This document shows, in pieces, positions 9,607-17,819 of a DNA stretch of 64,000 nucleotides. A model generated the notes under the pieces. That model ran no database searches and was not told where the DNA came from. It saw nothing but the letters and a program-made list of their open reading frames with translations. The stretch lies in the NCBI GenBank assembly GCA_946500295.1, contig CAMMVF010000001.1:1-64000 (forward strand), given 5' to 3'. This DNA is from an uncultured Clostridia bacterium. Lineage in GTDB: Bacteria > Bacillota > Clostridia > Oscillospirales > Acutalibacteraceae. The translations under genes and the position numbers were made by a program. Numbering within the stretch: position 1 is the first letter of the stretch; each line of letters begins with the position of its first letter.

Positions 9607-10617
9607 ATGGCAAATGATGTAACTTTTGAGAGCAAAGACCGCAGAATGCCTAAAATCGAGAAGTGCCTTGCCGAGTATGGTATTGCAAGTCTTGAAGAGG
9701 CCAGACAGCTATGTCTTGACACCGGATTCGACCCGGATAAGATTGTAAAGGGCGTTCAGCCCATCGCTTTTGAGAATGCTTCATGGGCATACACACTTGG
9801 CTGTGCAGTAGCTATCAAGAAGCAGGTAAAGACAGCCGCAGACGCAGCGGCTGCAATTGGAATCGGACTTGAGGCTTTCTGTATTCCCGGCTCTGTTGCA
9901 GAGCAGAGAAACGTAGGTCTCGGCCACGGAAACCTTGGCGCAATGCTTTTAAGAGATGAGACTAAGTGCTTTGCATTTTTGGCTGGTCATGAGAGCTTTG
10001 CAGCAGCTGAGGGTGCTATCGGTATTGCAAGAAGCGCAAACAAGGCTCGTAAAGAGCCGCTGAGAGTTATCCTCAACGGTCTCGGCAAGGACGCAGCCTA
10101 CATCATCTCCCGTATCAACGGCTTTACCTATGTGAAGACAGACTACGACTTCTTCACAGGCGAGCTGAAGATAGTTGAGGAGAGAGCTTTCTCAGACGGC
10201 GAGAGAGCCGCTGTAAAATGCTACGGTGCTAACGACGTTCGTGAGGGCGTTGCAATCATGGTTCACGAGGGCGTAGACGTTTCCATCACAGGTAACTCAA
10301 CAAACCCGACCCGTTTCCAGCACCTGGTAGCAGGAACCTACAAGAAGTGGGCGATTGAAAACGGCAAGAAGTACTTCTCGGTTGCCAGCGGCGGCGGCAC
10401 AGGACGTACTCTCCACCCGGACAACATGGGCGCAGGTCCTGCTTCCTATGGTCTTACAGACTCTATGGGTCGTATGCACGGCGACGCTCAGTTTGCAGGT
10501 TCGTCCTCAGTTCCGGCTCACGTTGAGATGATGGGACTGATGGGCATGGGCAACAACCCGATGGTTGGTGCTACAGTTGCCTGCGCAGTTGCTGTATACG
10601 AGGGACTTAACAAGTAA
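9607..10617 (+). CDS. GGGtGRT family protein
   Basis: Contains the family-defining ASGGGTGRTLHPDN. Confidence 0.9.
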   Translation: MANDVTFESKDRRMPKIEKCLAEYGIASLEEARQLCLDTGFDPDKIVKGVQPIAFENASWAYTLGCAVAIKKQVKTAADAAAAIGIGLEAFCIPGSVAEQRNVGLGHGNLGAMLLRDETKCFAFLAGHESFAAAEGAIGIARSANKARKEPLRVILNGLGKDAAYIISRINGFTYVKTDYDFFTGELKIVEERAFSDGERAAVKCYGANDVREGVAIMVHEGVDVSITGNSTNPTRFQHLVAGTYKKWAIENGKKYFSVASGGGTGRTLHPDNMGAGPASYGLTDSMGRMHGDAQFAGSSSVPAHVEMMGLMGMGNNPMVGATVACAVAVYEGLNK

Positions 10618-10640
10618 TAAAACGTCTTGAATATAAACTT

Positions 10641-10677
10641 AAAGGACTTCCGATTGATTTCGGGAGTCCTTTTTAAT
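10641..10677 (+). terminator. Terminator after GGGtGRT gene
   Basis: AAAGGACTTCCGA...TCGGGAGTCCTTTTT. Confidence 0.7.
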
Positions 10678-10869
10678 GTGTAAAAAAAGAGGGATTGTTC
10701 ATTTTTTCGACTTTGCCTAAAAATTCATAGCTTTACTACCCGCTTGAACGCAAGAGGATTTCGTCGACTGCGGTCTGATTACAACAGTTTACAGCGGATT
10801 CCTTTTGTTATATGAAATGGCAGTGGCTATCACTGTGATTAACAGGATGAGCGGTTGACGGCAGAAAGT

Positions 10870-11514
10870 TTAAGCTATGCTGCGAATATGGGGGAGCAGG
10901 GGGAATCTTCGATTAATAAAATTAACTACATGTCCCACGAACAGCGCTGACACTATCGTACCCAGCCCCAGCCCGTTCAGCCTTCCCCAGAAAATGAACG
11001 ACATAATCACTGCTATTATAACCAAGGTTGTGTCGAAAACAACCTTGACGGTTCCGAATCTCTTGTTTGCCACGGTTGATATAGCCCGTACAAGACCTTC
11101 TCCCGGAACCATCAGTACATCGGGGGCTACCTCGATGGAAATTCCCAAGCCCAGGACTATACAGCCGAGAAGCAGCGCGATTATTTGTGAAATAAGGTTG
11201 TCGAAGTGGAACACGCTTAATAAACTCATGCTCAGGTCAATACAGTAGCTAAATATAATATTTACTACGAGTTGAAGTAGCTGGAGCGGCTTAAAGTTCC
11301 TTCTCAGCAGAATAATTTGAAGGAGAATAAAAACCAGATTCATTAAAAAGGAAAACTGCCCGAGAGTAAGAGGAAACTTCAGGCTTAGTACATAGGCTAC
11401 GCTGGTAATGGGAGAGGTACCCATGTTCGCCTTGGTTATTAAGGCGATTCCAAAGGAGTTTATTATAACACCTGCAATAAACCAAAAATATTTTTTAAAA
11501 TAAACATTCATCAT
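10870..11514 (-). CDS. YczE/YitT-like integral membrane protein
   Basis: GVIINSFGIALITKANMGTSPITSVAYVLS and PDVLMVPGEGLVRAIS. Confidence 0.75.
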   Translation of the reverse strand: MMNVYFKKYFWFIAGVIINSFGIALITKANMGTSPITSVAYVLSLKFPLTLGQFSFLMNLVFILLQIILLRRNFKPLQLLQLVVNIIFSYCIDLSMSLLSVFHFDNLISQIIALLLGCIVLGLGISIEVAPDVLMVPGEGLVRAISTVANKRFGTVKVVFDTTLVIIAVIMSFIFWGRLNGLGLGTIVSALFVGHVVNFINRRFPLLPHIRSIA

Positions 11515-11954
11515 CTTTCACTCTCCGTTTTCAAATTTTCAATAATTCTCTTCAACATTTTGATAAAAGCCGCTTTATCCGAAGCGTCTGTATTTTTCCA
11601 AGCTGCATTATCTACGGCGTGAAATATGTCCTTAACTTCAGCGGCGGTTTTTTCTCCCTTTTCTGTCAGATGTATTAAGTAACTGCGTTTATCGCTTGCG
11701 TGCGATACCTTGCGTATTAAATCCTGCTTTTCCATTCCCGATAAAAGAAAGGTTATCGTTGATTTGTCCAATGCGCAGCCCAGCCCGATTTCCTTTTGAG
11801 TGCATCCGTTGTGCGCTGATAAAAATTCAAGTATCTTAGGTTGTCCGGGCATTAGTCCGAGTTTATTTGTGCGTTTTACTATGGATTTAGTAGCATAGTT
11901 GTTCGCTATCAGCAGTAGATAGTGCAGTTCGTCGTTATTCAAAATTTCCCACAT
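11511..11954 (-). CDS. MarR family transcriptional regulator
   Basis: wHTH 'CTQKEIGLGCALDKSTITFLLSGMEKQDLIRK...DKRSYLIHLTEKG'; overlaps the membrane protein gene. Confidence 0.9.
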   Translation of the reverse strand: MWEILNNDELHYLLLIANNYATKSIVKRTNKLGLMPGQPKILEFLSAHNGCTQKEIGLGCALDKSTITFLLSGMEKQDLIRKVSHASDKRSYLIHLTEKGEKTAAEVKDIFHAVDNAAWKNTDASDKAAFIKMLKRIIENLKTESER

Positions 11955-12018
11955 CCTTAAATTAGTTTTAACTCAAACTATATTATAGATGCCTTATCCT
12001 CAAATGTCAAGTTGCAGC

Positions 12019-12285
12019 GAGGGCGGGCGAGCGCATTTCCTCGGCTTTGCAAAGCCGAGGGAATTTTTCAAGGGCGGGTGTCCGCCCTTGAAAGGCGCTG
12101 TAAGCAAGGATTGCTTACAGCGGCGCTCGCCCGCCCTCGCGTCCCGAAACAAAGCTTAAACCGAGAGAAAGCAAAAAGAATTACTCCGCTCACAAAAGGC
12201 GGAGGAGTTTTAACGTGAGAAAAGTCAAAAAGTATAATTGTCCTTAATTGGTATAGAACAGAAACAGTGCAGAAGAACGTAGGAT
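12019..12285 (+). repeat. Repeat family 2, copy A (multi-branch hairpin element)
   Basis: 16-bp outer stem 12019-12034/12123-12138 enclosing three inner hairpins, then a conserved tail ending AACGTAGGAT; shared with 15111..15380. Confidence 0.85.
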
Positions 12286-12396
12286 GCAAGCGGCAAAGCC
12301 GCTTGCAGTTTGTCCCCCAAATTATGCAGCTTACCGTTTTAGGGGTTCAGTTTTTTTCTTTGAGCTGATAAAATAGCATTGACAGGAGGGGTTAGG

Positions 12397-12852
12397 ATGA
12401 AAATCTCTGTAATTGAGGGCTGTGCGGTGAGCGAGCCCGAGATTTTGATAAAATGCAAAAAGCTCGACAGCGAGCTTAAAGCCGTGGTAGATAAGCTTGA
12501 GCTTAAAAGCCACCGCCTTGAGTGCAGACGTGAGGGCGGAAAATACATGGTGAGTGTCAAAGACGTCTATTACATCGAAAGCGTTGACGAGCGCACCTTT
12601 GTTTATTGTAAAGACTCGGTTTACGAGTGTGAGCAAAGGCTTTATAAGCTGGAGTCGCGGCTTGCTAGGGGAGACTTTGTGAGGATAAGCAAAAGCTGTA
12701 TTTTGAATATCAGAAAGCTTGAGTGCGTGCGCCCGCTTTTAAACGGGAAGATGGAGGCAAGCCTTATCAACGGAGAAAAGCAGGTTATAAACCGACATTA
12801 CCTCAAGGGTTTTAAAGAGAAATTCGGATTGGGAGGACATAACAATGGTTAA
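12397..12852 (+). CDS. LytTR family DNA-binding regulator
   Basis: KYMVSVKDVYYIESVDERTFVYCKDSVYECEQRLYKLESRL...FVRISKSCILNI. Confidence 0.9.
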   Translation: MKISVIEGCAVSEPEILIKCKKLDSELKAVVDKLELKSHRLECRREGGKYMVSVKDVYYIESVDERTFVYCKDSVYECEQRLYKLESRLARGDFVRISKSCILNIRKLECVRPLLNGKMEASLINGEKQVINRHYLKGFKEKFGLGGHNNG

Positions 12853-13282
12853 GATGGGATATTACATTTTGCAGCTTGCCGGAACATTCAGCAGTGAGTG
12901 CTTGATTTTAGCGATAATATATCAGCTTGCCGGAAATCCCGAGGTGTTTAATTCTACAGCGGTGCTTATATGCTTTTTGCTGGCAGTGATTATCACAGCG
13001 GCAATGACGATCACAGACAGGCTGACCTTTCAATCGAGTAAGGCTGTGAAGATAATAGTTGATTTGCTTGTTATCTTTGCTGCCGTAGTCGGGCTGGGGG
13101 ATTTTGTTTTGGGGTGGTTTAATATTTTTCACCCGTTAGATATGCTGATTGTTATTGGCGTGATTGCTGCAGTTTACATTATTGTGTTCGCTATGATGAC
13201 GCTCAGGCTTAGGATAGATTCAGACAAGATAAACCGAAAAATTATGGAGATGAGGGAGGATAAAGATGGGGAGGATAATTGA
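12845..13282 (+). CDS. DUF3021-like membrane protein
   Basis: Four TM segments; position between LytTR and ABC genes is typical of this family. Confidence 0.65.
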   Translation: MVKMGYYILQLAGTFSSECLILAIIYQLAGNPEVFNSTAVLICFLLAVIITAAMTITDRLTFQSSKAVKIIVDLLVIFAAVVGLGDFVLGWFNIFHPLDMLIVIGVIAAVYIIVFAMMTLRLRIDSDKINRKIMEMREDKDGEDN

Positions 13283-14180
13283 GATAGAGAACCTGAAAAA
13301 ATCCTACGGAGAGGTCAAGGCTGTGGATGACATAAGCTTTTATGTACAGCAGGGCAGTTTGTTTGCATTTTTGGGGCCTAATGGAGCGGGTAAATCCACT
13401 ACCATCAGCATACTCAATACCTACCTGAAGCCCGACAGCGGCAGTGTAAATATTGCGGGACTCACGCTCGGCAGGGACGACAGCGAGATAAGAAGTCGAA
13501 TAGGAGTGGTGTTTCAGGAGGGCGTGCTGGATCAGAGGCTTACGGTCTGGGATAATCTGATGATTAGGGGGAGTTTTTATAAGCTCAGGGGCAGGGCGCT
13601 AAAAAAAGCCGCAGAGGCCGCGGCGGAAATAGTGGGTGCAACGGAGTTTTTAAACCGACCCTACGGAAAGCTCTCGGGAGGGCAGCGCCGCAGGGCGGAC
13701 ATAGCCAGAGCCTTATTAAACACCCCAAAGATACTGTTCCTTGACGAGCCGAGCACGGGGCTTGACCCTCAGACAAGACTGAGCATTTGGGAGACGGTAA
13801 AAAAACTGCAATCCGAGCAGGGAATTACCGTGTTTCTGACCACTCACTATCTCGAGGAAGCGGAGAGTGCAGGCTATGTGGTGATTATCGACAAGGGAAA
13901 AATAGCTGCAAAGGGAACTCCAGTGGATCTGAAAAGAAGGTTTGTCAAGGATGAGTTGTATCTGTACCCCCAAAAAGGCGCAGAAAAAGTGTTGTACGAT
14001 AAACTGGACAATACAGTCGGACTGACTGTTAAAAATGAAGTGGCTGTGATACCGCTTGACTCGACCTTTGAGGCTTTAAGCTTTATAGATGAATACAAGT
14101 CCCATATTTCGGACTTTGAAGTTCGCAAGGGTACGATGGATGGACTATTTGTCGCGGTAACGGGGAGAGAAATGAGATGA
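13266..14180 (+). CDS. ABC transporter ATP-binding protein
   Basis: Walker A GPNGAGKST, signature LSGGQRRR, Walker B ILFLDEP. Confidence 0.95.
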   Translation: MGRIIEIENLKKSYGEVKAVDDISFYVQQGSLFAFLGPNGAGKSTTISILNTYLKPDSGSVNIAGLTLGRDDSEIRSRIGVVFQEGVLDQRLTVWDNLMIRGSFYKLRGRALKKAAEAAAEIVGATEFLNRPYGKLSGGQRRRADIARALLNTPKILFLDEPSTGLDPQTRLSIWETVKKLQSEQGITVFLTTHYLEEAESAGYVVIIDKGKIAAKGTPVDLKRRFVKDELYLYPQKGAEKVLYDKLDNTVGLTVKNEVAVIPLDSTFEALSFIDEYKSHISDFEVRKGTMDGLFVAVTGREMR

Positions 14181-15052
14181 CATTGAGTTTTGCAAAGAGA
14201 AATATGAAGGTGTTTTTGCGTGACGGCGGCTCGGTAATGGGGTCACTGCTGACGGTAATTATCCTTATAGGCGTGTATGCTTTGTTTCTCGGCGATATGA
14301 TGGTTAGCTCTATTGACAGCGGCGGCTTTGAAAATCACGCTAAGACTATGGCGGATGAGTGGATAATGGCGGGGATAGTTTCTGTAATGCCCTTGTCGTG
14401 CGCCTTGGGTGCGGCAGGGATTATTGTTGAGGATCGCTCGAAAAAGATTGATAGGGACTTTTACTGCTCGCCGATATCCAGAGCCTCCGTCAGCGGCGGC
14501 TATATCCTGAGTGTATTTTTGATTGCGTTTATTATGACCGTAATCGGCTTTGCACTGAGTCAGCTTTATATAGTTTCGAGAGGCGGAGAGCTGCTCTCGC
14601 TTGAGAATATGCTAAAGGCTCTCGGGGTAATTTTACTCGATGCTTTGGCGGCGAGCGCAATTATTATTACCGTGGCTATGCTGTTTAAAAGTCAGAACGC
14701 CTACGGCAGCGCCTGCACCGTTATAGGAACTCTGAGCGGCTTTGTGATGGGGCTTTACCTTCCGGTGGGGAGCTTGCCCGACGCGATAGCGACTGTTGTA
14801 AAATGCTTTCCGCTTTCGCACTCGGCTGTGCTGCTGCGGCAGATTTTTATGGAAAAGTCGCTTGAGCAAGCAAGCGAGGGTGCGCCTGCGCCGGTGCTTG
14901 AAATGCTCGACGGGGTTAAAAATGAGCTAGGGGTAAATATCAGCTTTGGGGATTATGTCGTAAGTGCGGCGCAGAGCGTGGCTGTGCTGGCAGTGACCGC
15001 AGCGGTGTTCTTTGGAGCAGCATGGCTGCTTGCGAGGAGGAAGGAAAAATGA
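14177..15052 (+). CDS. ABC-2 type transporter permease
   Basis: Six TM segments; overlaps the ATPase gene; 'IIVEDRSKKIDRDFYCSPISRASVSGGYILS'. Confidence 0.9.
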   Translation: MTLSFAKRNMKVFLRDGGSVMGSLLTVIILIGVYALFLGDMMVSSIDSGGFENHAKTMADEWIMAGIVSVMPLSCALGAAGIIVEDRSKKIDRDFYCSPISRASVSGGYILSVFLIAFIMTVIGFALSQLYIVSRGGELLSLENMLKALGVILLDALAASAIIITVAMLFKSQNAYGSACTVIGTLSGFVMGLYLPVGSLPDAIATVVKCFPLSHSAVLLRQIFMEKSLEQASEGAPAPVLEMLDGVKNELGVNISFGDYVVSAAQSVAVLAVTAAVFFGAAWLLARRKEK

Positions 15053-15110
15053 ATCATAGCATAGCAGAGATTGCCGGATAAATAGTTTAAAAAATACTTC
15101 GCTGTAAAAA

Positions 15111-15380
15111 GCGGGCGAGCACATTTCCTCGGCTTTGCAAAGCCGAGGAAATCTTTCAAGGGCGGCTTGTCCGCCCTTGAAAGCGCTGTAAGCAAGTGTT
15201 GCTTGCAGCGGTGCTCGCCCGCATTTGATGCCCCGAAACAAAGCTTAAAACGAGAGAAAGCGAAAAAAATTACTCCGCCCACAAAATGAGGCGGAGTTTT
15301 AACGTGAGAAGAGTCAAAAAAGGATTCTGACCCTTAATTGGTACAGTTTTCAACTATAGCAGTGCAGTGGTACGTAGGGA
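15111..15380 (+). repeat. Repeat family 2, copy B
   Basis: Outer stem GCGGGCGAGCAC/GTGCTCGCCCGC, the same three inner hairpins, and tail CCGAAACAAAGCTTAAA...AACGTGAGA...AATTGGTAC...GTACGTAGG. Confidence 0.85.
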
Positions 15381-15385
15381 GTAGG

Positions 15386-17089
15386 TTATTTTCCCTGCTT
15401 TAAAAGGTAGTTTGCACGGTTGATGGCGTTTAAAATTCCGTAGATGGAAGCCATATTGATATTGTTGCCGACTCCAACGCCGAAAATGCCCTTGCCGTTT
15501 TTGCGAAGCAGCTCGATGTAGGCTATGGCCTGCGAGTCACTGCCCTCGGTCATGGCGTGCTCGCTGTAGGAGAGAAACTTGTAGCAGTCAACGCCAATGG
15601 ACTTCATTGCGTTGAAAAAGGCGTCTATCGGGCCGTTACCCTCGCCGGTTATCTCCTTGCGACTCATTTCTCCGTCAATATTTACGGACAGAGTGCCCTT
15701 GAAGGTTACCATGTCCTTGCCCTCAGAGCCCTGCTGGATTACGTTGTGCTCAAGCAGGTCGTACTTTTTCGGCACGTAAAGATACTCTCTCTCGAATACA
15801 TGCAAAAGCTCATTCGGGAGCAGCTCCCTGCCGAGCTTGTCGCACTCGGCTTGAACTAAAGCGCCGAATTCGGGGTGCATCTTCTTGGGAAGATGGTAGC
15901 CGAAGGTGTGAGCCATGACAAACGCTGCTCCGCCCTTGCCGGACTGGGAGTTGATTCTGATTATCGGCTCGTACTGCCTGCCCACGTCTGCGGGGTCTAT
16001 CGGCAGATATGGAACCTCCCAGTAATCTGAGTTGGTTTTTTCCATGTACTGAGTGCCCTTGTTGATTGCGTCCTGATGAGAGCCTGAAAATGCGGTGAAT
16101 ACCAGCTCGCCGGCGTAGGGTGTTCTCTCGTGCACCTTCATCTTGGTACATCTTTCGTACACTTCCTTGAGCTTGGGCAGGTCGCTGAAGTCGAGCTTGG
16201 GGTCTACACCCTGGGTGTACATATTCAGTCCTACTGTAACTATGTCGAGGTTGCCGGTTCTCTCGCCGTTTCCGAAGAGGGTTCCCTCCACTCTCTCGGC
16301 TCCAGCCAAAAGAGCAAGCTCTGTTGCGGCTACTCCCGTGCCCCTGTCGTTGTGGGGATGAACGCTGATTATAGCTGCCTCACGGTTCGGCAGGTGCTTG
16401 ATGAAATATTCTATCTGGTCAGCGTAGGTGTTGGGGGTGCACATCTCGACGGTGTTCGGAAGATTCAAAATCACCGGGTTTTCCTTGGTGCTGCCCAGAG
16501 CCTTCATTACTTCGTCGCATATTCTTACTGAAAAATCCACCTCGGTGCCGCTGAAGCTTTCGGGGGAGTATTCAAAGCGGATATTTGTGTCGCCCTCGTA
16601 GCTGTCCGTAAGCTCCTTTATGAGCTTTGCACCCGAGACGGCGATTTCGGTAATGCCGTCCATGTCCTTGTTAAATACGACCTTCCTTTGCAGGGTGGAG
16701 GTCGAGTTGTAGAAGTGGACTATTACGTTTTTAGCGCCCTTGATAGCGTCAAAGGTCTTTCTGATGAGGTGCTCTCTGGCTTGCACGAGAACCTGAATAG
16801 TAACGTCATCGGGAATATGGCCGCCCTCGATAAGCTCACGGCAGATTTCGTACTCGGTTTCGGACGCCGAGGGGAAGCCTATCTCTATTTCCTTAAAGCC
16901 GACGTCGCACAAAAGCTTGAAAAACTCAAGCTTCTCCTGCAAATTCATAGGATCTATAAGCGCCTGGTTGCCGTCTCTCAGGTCAACACTGCACCATATT
17001 GGGGCTTTTGTAATTACGTTGTTTGGCCACTGTCTGTTTTCAAGCGGGATTTGCTTGAAGGGGATATACTTTTTGTAAGAATCAAGCAT
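15386..17089 (-). CDS. leuA: 2-isopropylmalate synthase
   Basis: WCSVDLRDGNQALIDPM, SVHPHNDRGTGVAATELALLAGAERVEGTLFGNGERTGN. Confidence 0.95.
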   Translation of the reverse strand: MLDSYKKYIPFKQIPLENRQWPNNVITKAPIWCSVDLRDGNQALIDPMNLQEKLEFFKLLCDVGFKEIEIGFPSASETEYEICRELIEGGHIPDDVTIQVLVQAREHLIRKTFDAIKGAKNVIVHFYNSTSTLQRKVVFNKDMDGITEIAVSGAKLIKELTDSYEGDTNIRFEYSPESFSGTEVDFSVRICDEVMKALGSTKENPVILNLPNTVEMCTPNTYADQIEYFIKHLPNREAAIISVHPHNDRGTGVAATELALLAGAERVEGTLFGNGERTGNLDIVTVGLNMYTQGVDPKLDFSDLPKLKEVYERCTKMKVHERTPYAGELVFTAFSGSHQDAINKGTQYMEKTNSDYWEVPYLPIDPADVGRQYEPIIRINSQSGKGGAAFVMAHTFGYHLPKKMHPEFGALVQAECDKLGRELLPNELLHVFEREYLYVPKKYDLLEHNVIQQGSEGKDMVTFKGTLSVNIDGEMSRKEITGEGNGPIDAFFNAMKSIGVDCYKFLSYSEHAMTEGSDSQAIAYIELLRKNGKGIFGVGVGNNINMASIYGILNAINRANYLLKQGK

Positions 17090-17150
17090 TGTGTTTTCCT
17101 CCTTATCCTTTTATATCACATAAGCTGTGGCTTTAAAGCGGTATGAATAC

Positions 17151-17400
17151 AAAAACGCCCCTTTGCACAAGCGCAAAAGGGGCGAATAATATCCGCGGTA
17201 CCACCCTAATTCGAGCTCAAGGCTCCTCAAAGGCTTCTAACAAAGCCCTGACCGATAACGCAGTCTGGCGTTCTGCCCTAAGTGTCGGACAGACAACTCC
17301 GGAATGAGCTATACACACGAACCCACCGACCGCCTTACACCAACCGACGGCTCTCTGCGCGGTGAAATCCGCATCTTGTTTCCTTCACAGTCTTTAAGTG
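17151..17400 (-). promoter_or_regulatory. T-box riboswitch (probably Leu) upstream of leuA
   Basis: Minus strand AGGGTGGTACCGCGG at 17193-17207, followed by terminator CGCCCCTTTTGCGC...GCAAAGGGGCGTTTTT; candidate specifier CTC at 17306-17308. Confidence 0.92.
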
Positions 17401-17520
17401 ATAGATTTAATTTATACTCACATTATATTCAAAGTTTTTCTCCTTGTCAATGCTTTTGTTTAAAATTAAATTTTAGTAGCGATTGGGAGAGAAACCTCGT
17501 TTTGGCTTTGTGCGGGAGGA

Positions 17521-17650
17521 AGGTGGGGGAAGCCGTTGCCCGCCCAGGGGCGGGCAACCCTTCGCAGGCGGGGCTGAGATTTTGGCGGAAAGAAGAATGC
17601 GCCCCGCCTGCGAAGGCGCTGTGCCGAGGCACAGCCGCTTTCCCCGCCCG
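17521..17650 (+). repeat. GC-rich multi-hairpin element architecturally similar to repeat family 2
   Basis: GTTGCCCGCCC/GGGCGGGCAAC, then a 15-bp perfect stem CTTCGCAGGCGGGGC/GCCCCGCCTGCGAAG, then CTGTGCC/GGCACAG; flanking GGGGAAGC/GCTTTCCCC. Confidence 0.6.
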
Positions 17651-17819
17651 TTTTCGCTCCGCTCGCTCTCGGTGCGTGGCAGTACAGGGGCAAGAACTTG
17701 CTTTGTACAGGGGAAAATGTTAAAATGAATTTAAACCGTATCTGATAACAAATTTGAAGATAATGACAACGACTGTAGAATATATGTATATAAATGATAG
17801 TGAGAAAAGAGGAGATATA

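Noticed and set aside
12068-12289. ORFs inside repeat family 2 (also 12012-12218, 14927-15241, 14953-15282) sharing GVIxFAFSRFKLCFG
   Set aside because: Peptide similarity follows from nucleotide repeat conservation; frames run through perfect hairpins and have no RBS.
17304-17728. ORFs over the T-box and GC-rich spacer
   Set aside because: Overlap the leuA T-box leader and strong hairpins; low-complexity Arg/Pro/Gly products.
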